A stretch of 64,000 nt of DNA, taken from contig OY987307.1 in the NCBI GenBank assembly GCA_963920635.1, positions 13,841,735-13,905,734 of the forward strand, read 5' to 3'. The notes under the pieces were generated by a model. The model did not search any database. It was not told where the DNA came from and was given only the letters and a program-made list of their open reading frames with translations. This DNA comes from Pseudeuparius sepicola (lineage: Eukaryota > Arthropoda > Insecta > Coleoptera > Anthribidae). The translations under genes and the position numbers were made by a program. Below are positions 19,301 to 30,079 of this stretch, one piece after another (the stretch's first letter is position 1; each line of letters opens with the position of its first letter).

Positions 19301-20121
19301 CAGGATTTATACAAAACAAAAAAAAACATTATTTACGGTAAAACGCTCCAGAATATAAGAAATAACAGGGATATTAGGTTAGTCACTAGCTGCGACGGGA
19401 GATACGGAGCCAGAAAACTTATTGCCCAACCCAATTTTGATTCTTTGCAAATTTTCTCGGAAAATCTGATAGCCGTAAAAATGAAAAAAAAAAACGAATT
19501 GTTTAATAAACCGATTTATGTAGGCATTTCCGTGCTACACATTTCCAAAAGCCTCGTGTGCGATTTTCACTATAATTATTTTACAAAATTACCTGTAAGG
19601 GAAATAAAGCTGCTATATTCCGATACCGATTCCCTCATGTATCATATTTTTTGTCACGATTTTTACGAAATCATTCGAAATGACTGCATCAAATTTTTCG
19701 ATACCAGAGATTATCCGGACGGGAACGTGTTTAAAATTGCAAAATTTAACAAGAAGAAAATCGGGTATATTAAAGACGAGGTAAAAGGTAAAATTATTTC
19801 AGAATTTGTCGGCCTGGCCGCAAAAATGTACGCGTTCAAATTTCACAATGAAGACGATGATTCCGAAATTTCGGTAAAGAAAGCTAAGGGTGTGGGAAAA
19901 TTCGCTGTTAATCACTTAACATTTCAAAATTATAAAGACATTCTTTTCGGCACTTCTTCGGACCTGTATTCCAAATTTAATACGATAAGATCCGAAAAAC
20001 ATAGTTTACGGTTAATAAAAACGCCTTAAGCAGTTTTGACGATAAACGCAAAATCCTTGAAGATAACATCGGAACGTTTCCGTTAGGCTACCACCATAAT
20101 ATATTTTTCAAATTTGCATAA
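16333..20121 (+). pseudogene. polB: Protein-primed DNA polymerase B, two-exon and frameshifted
   Basis: Exon 1 (16333-16620) joins in phase to 16671 through a 50-bp GT-AG intron, and the polymerase frame has no usable ATG of its own. Exonuclease motifs are YADIECL (about 17670), NLSGYDAHFI (about 18105) and YLRIDVILL (about 18550). A C2HC finger (about 17505) and an endonuclease-VII-like VFDHNRLTGEYR...CNNC segment (about 18010) sit inside. Motif B is KKNIIYGKTL and motif C YSDTDSL (about 19619). Motif A reads FYVNNLYG, lacking the expected Asp. Frameshifts occur near 18990 and near 20020; the C-terminus ends at 20121. It would replicate the element from a terminal protein. Confidence 0.88.
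16621..16670 (+). other. Candidate 50-bp intron in polB
   Basis: Donor GTTGGT (weak), then a pyrimidine-rich tract and acceptor TGCATTTACAG. Phase 0 on both sides joins KWIE to ITSALQRR, restoring the W-x-E-I-x-SA order I recall from other Maverick polymerases. Read through, the same frame from 16333 stops at 16701. Confidence 0.65.
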
Positions 20122-20273
20122 ATGGATCGTAAACAGGAAATGTATGCACCGCGCGGATTGATAAGAGCGTTGTGATAAGACAGTCGTCAACAGGAAAAGG
20201 CGGTTTAAAAACCGTTGTCTCTCAATGTAACACAATTGTTTTTTATCGTTCTATTTAAGTGCACCATACAAAA

Positions 20274-20570
20274 ATGTTGTCATTACAAAATCTCGCTAAA
20301 AAAGAAATTGTGCGAAATCTCAAAATGTCATGCCACATTCTAAAGACGAATTTGCCGCAGCTTCTACAATATGAAATTATTAGTGATTTTACGAAGTACA
20401 AGCTTCAAATTTACAAAGAAACCATTCACGACTGGGAGGGTGTAGAGCAGGAGGTGATACATTTTGAAAATGAGATGACACCTAGGGAAGTGGCTTTTTT
20501 ACTAAATCAATCCGCGTGGGATGATCTCTGGTTCAATGAAAGAATGATTTTTTTTACCGGAAGAACATGA
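20274..20570 (+). CDS. Small unknown ORF, F-box/SOCS-like N-terminus
   Basis: 98 residues from ATG 20274. It starts SLQNLAKKEIVRNL and then has a LPQLLQYEIISDF pattern, the kind of LP-x-x-LxxxI helix seen at the start of F-box or SOCS-type domains, but too short to be sure. The C-terminal half is acidic with WDDLWF. A small second ORF follows after one base. If the match is real it could be a ubiquitin-ligase adaptor; this is only a suggestion. Confidence 0.4.
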   Translation: MLSLQNLAKKEIVRNLKMSCHILKTNLPQLLQYEIISDFTKYKLQIYKETIHDWEGVEQEVIHFENEMTPREVAFLLNQSAWDDLWFNERMIFFTGRT

Positions 20571-20571
20571 C

Positions 20572-20772
20572 ATGCCTTTTTGTGTTATCACGGAATATTT
20601 TACGTTTCCACAGTTAGAAAATTTGAAAGTGTGTTTCTACTGCAAAGGTGTAGTTCAATTTTTATTTGAAGAGTATCAGAATTTTCGCCGCGCACCCAAG
20701 AGAAAACGCAAACACTTCTCATCACACGTTACTCAAGTCATGAACAGGTGGATTAAAAATTCGCAAGAATGA
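20572..20772 (+). CDS. Small basic unknown ORF
   Basis: 66 residues beginning MPFCVITEYFTFPQLENL, with two cysteines (VCFYC) and a lysine/arginine cluster RAPKRKRKHF that could act as a nuclear localisation signal. The ATG lies one base after the previous stop (TGACATG), which suggests coupled genes. Not recognised. Confidence 0.35.
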   Translation: MPFCVITEYFTFPQLENLKVCFYCKGVVQFLFEEYQNFRRAPKRKRKHFSSHVTQVMNRWIKNSQE

Positions 20773-22129
20773 TGCGGAAATTGTTCTAGAACTCCCCTCT
20801 TCGATTTGTATAACCCACATTTATGTTTTGAAGTCATGCATAATGAAACCGATGATGATTCGGCTATTGAATTTTAAAAAACTGGTGTTGGAAAAATGTT
20901 TTTAAAAATATTGTAAAATTATAAGGTTTTTTATATATAATTTTCCGCATTCGTTGTGATCCGCGTTCGCCGTGATTTTTTTACGTTCGTTGTAATCTTT
21001 TTTGCATTCGTTGTATTCTTTTTTGTTTTCGTTAAACTAAAGTTTTAAATATTGACTTTGTGAACCTAACCCATAAAATTACCACAAATATAATTGGAAT
21101 TATTGTAATTTTTTGCGACTGTGTTTATCAATAAAAAATATGTATATCTATAGGTATCTTTTATTGTTTCCTTATCTTTTAATCAATAAATCAATCTGTC
21201 TGGAACAAACTAAAAAACACAATTTTTCTTAAGAATTTTTATAACATTCACTAAGAGACAAGAAATTAATTGTTTTGTTTATTATAAATCGAGCATTGAA
21301 GTGGGAAAAATTGTGTTTTTATCTTTTCAAAAGACATATGTCTTAGTGATTCACTTTAGAAAAAAGAAAAGGAGATTTTTTTAATGATTGTATGGATGGA
21401 GTAATGAGAAAATAAAAAAAAAATTGGTTTAATTTTTTTATTTGATCTGGACCAAATCTGAAAAAAAAAAAACAAATTTCATGTTCATGCAAAATTTAAC
21501 AATTTTTTACTATACCATTCAGCATACAGAATCTGAAACAAATTAAAAAAAAATTAAATAACAAGAATTATTGTTATACCATTTGGGGTACACCCAAACA
21601 ACCCCCCCTTCAACATAGAAAAACACATAGTGGGAGGCATGCTCCCCTATGGAGGGGGGTGCTCCCTCCTTTCCAAAGGGAGCCTCATCCTTTTTTCCGA
21701 ACATTATCACATACTGCCCATCTGGCTACAAAATACGAATAAATTATGGTATAGTTTTAATTTTATAACTTACTGGTAAGGTTTGGACCCTTTGTTTGAT
21801 GAAGGTTACAAATTCTGGAAAAAAAAACTTTGATTAGACGATTAATTTTTAGGAAACTTTCTCATTACTTTACCCATTTTGTTGCAAAGAAACAAACGAA
21901 CTAAATGAAGACTTTTCTGCAGTGTTTGATTTTATGGAGCTTTATCAAATGTCTCCGGAAACATTACATCACATTCTATTTTTAACGAACAAAGAAAACA
22001 TGCACTTTGCATCAATTATTATTCATTCCACCTAAAACCGCTTATATGTTTTCTGTGAACAATTTGTCCACCCTGCAACTCTTTCCAAGACATTTTCTTC
22101 TAAGACATCGCATATATTTAGCTACCTTT
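20773..22129. other. Non-coding 3' region of the Maverick element
   Basis: AT-rich, without a convincing ORF. It holds a 21-bp tandem repeat (20944-21034), long A/T runs and a C/G-rich hairpin-forming block at about 21600-21665 (GGGAGGCATGCTCCC and GGAGGGGGGTGCTCCCTCC), before the right terminal repeat. Confidence 0.5.
20944..21034. repeat. ~21-bp tandem repeat
   Basis: Four to five degenerate units of the form CRTTCGTTGTRATCTTTTTT run head to tail, downstream of the last ORFs. Confidence 0.6.
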
Positions 22130-22355
22130 TGGTTACTATTTTTCTCAACATAACCCAACTTTTGGTCACCCTGTATATTTTTTCTCTTAATATTTTCACA
22201 TATTTCTCTTTTTGTTCCATCCTGTATAGTTTTCTCATACATAACCTAACTTTTGGTCACTCTATATTTTTCTCAAACCTAACTTTTGATCACTCTGTAT
22301 ATTTTTTTCTCAACATAACTGTATTTTTTCTCTTAATTTTTTCTCTTAAGAGGCT
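22130..22355 (-). repeat. Right terminal inverted repeat of the Maverick element
   Basis: Its reverse complement carries the same modules as 6451-6616: GACCAAAAGTTAGGTT units, ATACAGGATGGA and ATATTAAGAGAAAAAA. It has an additional copy of the AAAAGTTRGGTT unit on the inner side, so the two ends differ in unit number. Confidence 0.8.
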
Positions 22356-22359
22356 ACGA

Positions 22360-25300
22360 TACTTATGAAATCGGCCCGAAGTGCCCGACTCAATTCAGGA
22401 CAAACGTCGCTCGATTAGATATGCCTATCCTTTTCCTTCCTCTAGTCCCCACGACTCCCCACTCCAGCCTGCCCCTTCATAGTGCTACGATTGAGGGACA
22501 GCCGGCCGTAGTTACTACACTGAGAAAAATCTGTCACTTTGTAAAAAAAACCTGTTTAATTCAATATGAGATATTATTCCTCAAACTCAAGCAGAAGCTT
22601 TTTTGTAACTAACAATAATCAATTCAATTACAATTGATATTGAATTCTAATGAATAATTTAAATGTAATATTTTATTTCAATAAATAGCGTGTTCTGGAA
22701 TTGATTCTATAATACTTCTTTTCTAAGCACATTCTTTTGTCAGAACAACATAACGTTTCATGGTGTTGAATTGAATAGGGATACATTTAACTGTTCATTA
22801 TACTGAAATTACAACTATTGTCACTGAATTTTTGCTGGATTTGTAATACTTAATTGTAGGTACTAATATCAATTATAGCCATTCACTTGCAGTGTTCATT
22901 ATGACTACGAACGATATAGAGTGTAGGGTTGATTCAAAACCTTTAATTTGCGATCACTGTGTGCACTCATAAGTTAACCCCCAGTTAACCCTGAAAAAAT
23001 CAGCTTGTTTTAAAGAATTTTTTTTTACCCTTATAAAGCACTTTAGATACCACTCCTATTGCGGGGTTCGTAACACGACTTCGACGGTGATTTTTTGGGG
23101 TTATACTCAGGACGCTACCCACAACCAACCCTGAAAATATCTACCTGTTAAGAATCATTTTTTTCTACCTCTATAAAAAAATGACAATTTGCTTGGACTA
23201 TGATTACTTACATTGATGAATATAAAAGTTGCAATTAAGTTATTTTGTTCATCCAATGAATTATAATGTTTTTTCAGTTGCTTCTGGGGTACTCTTATAT
23301 AGTTTGGAGTAGTCTGAGGGTGAGAATTATTATTATTCAAATAAAATAAATTTAATTGTTTAAATAAAACATAAGATATTTTAAAACCGAGGTTATGCTT
23401 TCATTGTAGTATGCCAATTTTAGTATCGAAGTGACAATACGTCTTCTTAACGGAAATTCAAACTATTTTAAACTTATTGGTTCATCTGCAATTACGTCAA
23501 AAGTATAGATTATATTGTTGGGACCACATGGATTTGCTTGTATATTTAAAGTAGGTAATGGAAAAGTGACTATATACACGAACTCACTAAAATCACAACA
23601 GTCTTTTTTTCCTGTGTAGACGTGTAGATAATATGAAATAATAACTCGGGTGCCGGCCGCCGCCGACGGCCGCCGACGGGTCACACGAGTCTCGCCGATG
23701 CCGACGAAGAAGCGCGAATATATATTTAAAAAACGGCGGTGGCCTGTTTGCTTTATTGCAAAAATGATATTTTTTGGGAGTTATTCAGGGCGTTCACTTT
23801 TCGTTGGCAACACACTGCATAGCTTTTTGGCGTCGAAGCAATTTTACTATTATTTTTCATATCAGCAAAGGTGCATGCTATGAAGGGTTCGTGTATAAAA
23901 AAACTTCTGTAATTGCTCAATTATAAAATCTAAATTAACGATTCGATTACCGAATTCTTCTTGAACCACATTAGGGTCAGTTGAACATCTATTAATGTTT
24001 AATTGGATAATTGTTCTGCATAATAGTGTTGCTACGACTAAAAAAGTGCGTCTAAAGTCTACTTCCTCAAAATGTTTTATATAACTAGTAGGTATTCCAT
24101 ATTTACATTTGTGTAATAATAAATAAATCTAACTAAAAACTTTCTACACTGTAAGAGTTCACTTTAGAGGGATTAGAGTGAATAGGCCATATTATATCAC
24201 AACGGTTTCGTTAATCTATAAAATTACATCCTCAAGGACTAATTTATAGAGTTACGAAACTGGTCTCCCTTTTTAAATAAAGTAATAGTTGTGAGATAAT
24301 AGGAGCTATTAATTTCTAATCCCTTGTAAATGTTCCATTCAAAGCCCTGTTTTTCCCAGAAAGTTTGTTTTCCAAACCCTATGCACCTGCAGTACTACTT
24401 ATACCTAAATCCGAATAAGTGTGCAAAATGCAAAATATGTAGGTACCCCTCTCTCAAATTCTGGAAACCATATTAGGTACCTACGGGAATAAAAGCACTC
24501 AAGCCCACAAATTACTCCTATTGGTTTCACTCCATGTGACTGTTGTGACATCATTATCAAACATTATAGGTATTCTTGCCCTGACTGCGGTTCAGTTTCA
24601 GAACCTTATTCTGACAAATCTGAATTATCGAACATCCTAGAAAATGTATTAAAATGTCATAAATTCGACAGACTGGAACAATAAAATGTACTATTTTTAT
24701 TTTGCCCGATTTTCAACTCCAATGACTTTCGAACAATCTTCTAACGAAGAAGTTTCTAAAACTGACTGGATGTCAGAATTATTATCGTTCCCTCTGGAAA
24801 GTATATAAATTGGCTTTTATCCTGCAGCGATTTACATAGGAATTCGTTTTCAAAAAATGCTTCACATGACCCATTTATTTGGCAAAATTATTACTTGTAC
24901 CTATCACATTTTTAAAGTAAAAATCAAGCGCACAATTTGGTCTAGAATTTAAATTTACTCTTTTTGCACGACCAGGCCATTTTATGCCCTAGGGATTAAA
25001 CCATTTTACACAAAAGCAAAAAGTAGGTACTTTGTGAATAATAATTATTTATTTTCTAAAATTTATTTGTGGCGCAATGGATTAATAATTATTAATTTAT
25101 AATTCCTGGAGGAATAATAATAATGAGTATTATTATATGCCAGTCGACATACATAATGTCGCGGTAGAAAATATTTTCTTCGGGTACTCGGAAATATAAA
25201 TATTTGCTAACATACTATCATTCAAAACAAGCGAAACACAAATAAGGGAGACTGAGACTAATAAAATGAAAAATGAACCATCTGATATCGATTGAAAGTT

Positions 25301-25760
25301 CCCCTGACGTGGTTTCCGAGCCCCGTGAGGTACGCCGAAGTAGGGGGAAGTAGGGGAACCACGAGTTCCAGCGCTTTCTAGTCCTCTTAAAACCCACCAA
25401 ATTTCATTTGAATATCTTCATCCGTTTCAGCCCAATAAATAAATTAACTTTGACTCGCATGTATATCGGAAACGAAGCATTTGCGGACCTACGTTCATAT
25501 AGCAAATTGTCCTTATTTTTTCATGTAGAATCACCCCTTAAAGTTTGTCGCACTTATTTACTAACACCCTGTATAACCCTTATGTATAACCTAACAGCAA
25601 AAAGTTGTACTGTCACCAGAGAAATGGAGTCCATTTCTCTGTCCATTTCTCTGACTGCCACGCACCATGATACAATTGACACGACACGGCCCGAATTCCC
25701 TCGAATCTTTCCGGCGCGGGCGCTCTGGTTCTGAAGCCTTCCAAAATGCGCTGCCGCTAG
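22360..25760. other. No gene recognised; one diverged tandem duplication
   Basis: A duplication with period about 136 bp is visible at 22985-23185 (AACCCTGAAAA then CTGTTaag and a T-run, twice). A GC-rich CCGCCGACGG cluster lies at 23653-23700. Otherwise the stretch is AT-rich with only short chance ORFs. Confidence 0.45.
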
Positions 25761-25763
25761 ACT

Positions 25764-26045
25764 CTAGTCACGAATCATGAGCCTAGACTGCCTCATCCCC
25801 GGAGCCCGGCGCCACTCCTCAACGAACCTGCCCTGCAGCCAATCGTCCAGGGCCCCATTTGCGACCCGTGGCGCAATCCCCAATATTGGTTCTGGCCCCA
25901 CTGGTCTTCCCATGGATCCCTCTCTAGCCAGTAGGTCCGCAGTCTCGTTCCCCGCTATGCCCGCATGACCAGGCACCCACGTCAGAACAACCCTGTTCCC
26001 TTCGGCCACCAACCTGAGCAAGCTCGATCTACAGTCCTCCACCAA
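25764..26045 (-). pseudogene. RNase H fragment of a non-LTR retrotransposon
   Basis: The minus-strand frame encodes the C-terminal part of a type I RNase H: WVPGHAGIAGNETADLLAR, including the conserved His and catalytic Asp, followed by a DWLQGRFVEEW tail. This is the arrangement seen in Jockey/R1/I-type LINE ORF2 proteins, where RNase H follows the RT. The fragment is markedly GC-richer than its surroundings, which fits recent arrival from another context. Nothing of the RT is adjacent. Confidence 0.75.
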
Positions 26046-26339
26046 TGGGGATATTGCGGATATTGCACTATAAGTGTTACGGGTAGCATTTGTTTTTCAA
26101 TAACCCTATGTATATTGTCATGGTGGCAGCTCTATTCCACGGAATGCTATGATTTTTTCGATGCGAATTCTTGGAAAATTTTATTTGGGATTTTTTTATA
26201 TCGGAAATCTGATATCGTAGCTTTATACATCTGAAACCCTAATGTCCCAAGTTTTATTAATTTACTTCACCGACTAAATTTCTACAGGACCTTAAAGATG
26301 CGAAAATTGAATTTTTTATTTTCAATAAAAAATCAGGAA

Positions 26340-26560
26340 TGCTTTGGAATTATTGGAAATTCAGGTAAACTTAATCGAAATATTCCAAACAGTCCTACCG
26401 TTTTGAAATAATACTTAAATATGGTATATTTTTGTGATCTATGAAGAATGTGTTATTTAAGTATCATTTTAAAAAGGTAGGATGGTGTTCATTTTCCGTT
26501 TTCTTTATTATTGGAATATTTTTGGGATGTTTCGATTAAGTGTATCCGTTTCCAGATATA
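26340..26560. repeat. Imperfect palindrome (MITE-like)
   Basis: CCTACC plus an AAATAATACTTAAAT arm at about 26393-26420 pairs with ATTTAAGTAT...GGTAGG at 26453-26481. An outer pair (ACTTAATCGAAATATTCCAA against its inverse near 26511-26545) extends it. Confidence 0.5.
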
Positions 26561-26599
26561 ATATTTTTGAAGCAACCCTCCTTCCTAGAAAATCCTACC

Positions 26600-27900
26600 A
26601 TAAATCAACAATTTTATTATTGCTAAATCTGCCACGCGACGTTACTTTTACCTGCTGTAATGAACAATAAAATAGCCGACATTACCAATATTAAAAATTC
26701 GGTGGTATTATTGTCGGAATTGTTACAACTATACATATTACCGCTTCATCATTTGGGGCGCTGACAGCTCAAGCACAACTCTTGTGGGGCTACCAGAATG
26801 GAGGAATTCAGATGTTAAGTTATAATAACCTATACATTTTATTGATACTCTGTTATACGTATACCTAATTGTGTGTATTTTAACTCATACACAAGGTGAC
26901 CTACCGTCTGTGAGCAATGTATCAAATTGCCTTTTTAAATTTAATTTTGTTTGAAATAAAATATGTACTATATATTCTCTATTAATTCGTTGGATATCAA
27001 TCCAACGCTCCAAAGCACCGTATTTATACAAATACACAGAATGTATGTTTGTTTATTTGAACGTCGAAGTAAATAAGGGTGGAAATGCGCCCATAGACAT
27101 CCGCAGTGCGAGAACCCGAACTGGTTGGAGCTTTCTAGGGGCATAAACTAATTTACGAACATGTCGAGGTTTCTCAAGACTACTTAGTCATTGAGGGTTT
27201 CTTTTATAAAGCCAGAACTGCAGTTCGAAGTTGCGAATGGGGTTTAGTAGGACGAAGCAACTGCTTGAAATTGCTCATTAAGGAGAATCTAGGAAGCGTT
27301 CAGGGATGTCAGTTATTGTCAAATAAAATATAATACCGGAATTTTTGGTGGTCTAATTAGGTTTGTGGTTTTCAGTTTGATTCAGCCTTAAGTGAAAACA
27401 AACTTTACTAATTTACCAAGAAATTGCATCATAAACTAAAAGAAAAAATCTCATCTAATGTAGTCAGAGACCCAGACTATCAGCATTAGTTAGGTAACAT
27501 CAAGGAATTCTAGAAATGATTAAATTAGCGTATAAACGATATCAAAATTATCTGGTTGCAGAATTATCAAAGTAAATACAAATAATAAAAGTAGTAGGTA
27601 AAGGGGTGATTCCGGCAGCTCCAAAAATAAAGGTATGCGGTTTAAAGGGGTATAATATACTAGTAATTGGTTTTAATAAAATTTACATCTCCAAAAATAA
27701 AAGACACTCCTGCCAAATGCAGGCTAAATAATATAACTAGTCAACAAATTGATAAATTCTTAGCCCGTTATTATCAGGGCCGACGAGAGGGGGGGGGGTG
27801 TAGATGGGACAAATTCCCGGGGCCCGTAGGCTTTGGGGGCCCGGGCGGGGTTGGCGTTTCGTCTATTTAATATCAGGGCGATTGGTTGTATTTTGTATTT
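26600..27900. other. No gene recognised; segment shared inverted with ~46.0-46.2 kb
   Basis: About 27060-27260 has inverted similarity to 46075-46195 (AAATGCG, GAACTGCAGTT and TTTATAAAG-type words in matching order), so it is a dispersed repeat. A G-run (GGGGGGGGG) lies near 27790. No coding evidence. Confidence 0.4.
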
Positions 27901-27929
27901 TTTGCATTTTCCGTTTCCTTATAACTTTT

Positions 27930-28245
27930 CAGGATTAAGGGATAGAAAAAAGTTTAAATTCAAAAGTTGTTTAAATGAAATTAAATAGAGTGTAATTTTG
28001 TGTATTTTTGTATATACAGGGTGCTTCATTTTCGCATATTTTTTCGATTTTAATGTATAAATTCATTCAAAAAGGTAAAGTTTGGGATATAACATATATA
28101 GGAAAGTTGCTTAAAAAAAGTAATTTTGTGTTGGTCTGCGAAAAATGGAGCACCCTGTATATGCAAAAAAATACATAAAATTATACTCTATTTAATTTCA
28201 AACAACTTTCGTATTTAAACTTTTTTCCGTCTCTTAAACCTGTGC
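27930..28245. mobile_element. Nested palindromic MITE, CAGGGTGCTTCATTTT ends
   Basis: The inner element runs from TA-CAGGGTGCTTCATTTTCGCA at 28017 to its inverse ending CACCCTG-TA at about 28161, consistent with a TA target duplication. It sits within an outer inverted repeat (TTAAATAGAGTGTAATTTTGTGTA at about 27980 against about 28165-28200). Confidence 0.65.
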
Positions 28246-28249
28246 ACAG

Positions 28250-29799
28250 GCACAAGTGAACCGATTACAGGTTACAGCTTACAGCTACTACTAGGTACAG
28301 GTTACAGGAAGTTTCTTCCTTCTAAGTATATTTTTTGTCACAATTATGTAGGTACATACATATGATTATTAAAAATGAATCATTTATTACAGCTTTTACC
28401 TGAGTCATTTATTTTGGTTTTTCTTCATGTTGTTTCTATTCTATTATTTCTTTATTATGTGAATAAAACCATAATTATTATTGTTGTATATTTTGAATCC
28501 TACAACTGAACTAGGTATCCCTTATTATTATTTTGAATAAAATGAGTAGAGGCCCAAAAAGCTGAAGAGTCCCAGGGCTCGTTTCGGCTCTCGGCGGCCC
28601 TGGTTATTATTTTGCGATCAGAGTCTGTAGAGTATAGACTGCATTACTTAGAACAGATCCTGCCGACCTATGTAATATAGAGGGTGTTCGGTAATGATCT
28701 GCAAATAGTTGGTAATTTGTTGTACGGGTGGATTTTATGGAGAGGTCTTTCATGTCAAATTTTTCGGTTTATCATCTGCAAAGTTACTCCAACCTTCAGA
28801 AAGATTTTTTCACGTTTTTCTGAAAAATGGATCAATCTAGAAACTACATACGCACCTCGTTTTATACGTAAATGGTGTGTAGATTTTCTTCTGAAAAATG
28901 TGTTTTATTCACATTCACTTCTAAAAAGCGTCGCAACTCCTTTAAATGTGTTTCATAAACATACTGTAACACCTGGTATAAACAAAACAACGTGAATTGT
29001 CCAGGAACTCACAAGAACGATTGTAACAGCATCCTGTCTGCTTGAGAGGTGCGGAGCGTAACTGTGGACCAGCGTGACCGTGTCCATCCGACGCGTGTGG
29101 AAATCAGCGGCCGAGGCCGAGGATTCCCTTGCTCGTAACAACCGGGTGACCACCAACACTCCAGCAGAGCTCCCAGAGGAATCTGCCGTCAACCCCCTTC
29201 CAGCCTAGCTAGGTTGCAAGTTGCAAAAAGCAATATCCTATGCATAAACCGACTACTTGGGGGTGGTTGGCGATCGAGTGGCTGCTGAAGAGTGCGATCC
29301 ACCGATCCCTAGCTTTGAAACTGTGCCGTGTACTTATTTATACCCGTAGATTCTGCTGAATCGGCAGGTGGACTTTGATCTAACTCTTGTTTATCTGCTA
29401 TCTGACACAACATAAAAATTTTTATTCACAGTTATTGCTGCTAAGAAATTTTTATTTTTATTTTTGATAAGAATGCAACTGTGCAACAAAAATCTACACA
29501 GAAAGCAAAATTGAAGAACTTTGGTTGTTGTATCAATGTTAACATTAGCCTAAAAATTACCTTGATTAACAGTTAATCTACAGCAAAAAAAACTACATGT
29601 ACCATGTTCACTTTAAAAGTTTGTTAAATGGTCGTTAGTCTTGAAGAAAGTACACGAAGGTATAAAAATCGTTTAACTGAAATTGAGTATAATTTGAAGG
29701 GTTATGAAAATATAACAACACGGCATTATTATGTCATCTATTACAACAAATTTCCAAGTGTTCTGCCCCCGATCGAAATAATAGGAATTTAATGCTTTT
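28250..29799. other. No gene recognised
   Basis: Mixed AT-rich sequence with a GC-richer island at about 29030-29200. The ORFs here lack any motif I can name. Confidence 0.4.
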
Positions 29800-29804
29800 T
29801 GGGT

Positions 29805-30049
29805 TGTTTGGCCCTAGGCTGTCGTTTTCGTTTGAAAACGAGAAGTTCCAATTTCTGGATAAATCTTCTAAATGAAAAACCTAGGTCCTATATTTATTAT
29901 TTTAAAAAAATACAAGTTAAGTACTTGAGTAATAAAAAATATATTTTTGTCAATGTGACAATAATTCTTGATTCATTTTTTTATATATATATGGTGTTCC
30001 TAGAATATAATTCACCGGTCACAGGTACAGTATATTATAGGCCGCAACA
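29805..30049 (-). repeat. 3' LTR of the BEL element (245 bp)
   Basis: On the minus strand it runs from TGTTGCGGCC to GGGCCAAACA. It carries about 49 bp (roughly 29821-29869) that the other LTR lacks. Confidence 0.9.
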
Positions 30050-30079
30050 TATTCCGCCCCCCTTGAAAGCTCATAGGCT

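Larger units (their letters stand above)
6451..22355 (+). mobile_element. Maverick/Polinton (adintovirus-like) provirus, ~16 kb
   Basis: The region is bounded by long imperfect inverted repeats and carries the diagnostic Polinton set in one orientation: protein-primed DNA polymerase B, retroviral-type integrase with chromodomain, FtsK/A32-type packaging ATPase, adenain-like protease, penton-like and double-jelly-roll capsid proteins. A parvovirus-like PLA2 domain protein and a BIR-RING protein are added cargo. Length matches the usual 15-20 kb. Exact ends and the expected 6-bp target duplication could not be fixed; the outermost match may begin at AGCCT near 6419 and 22356. Multiple frameshifts show this copy is not functional. 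Confidence 0.92.

Noticed and set aside
22141..22310. Telomere-like AACCTAAC repeats
   Set aside because: The AACCTAA words are isolated within long TIR units, not tandem TTAGG, and recur inverted at the other end of the Maverick element.
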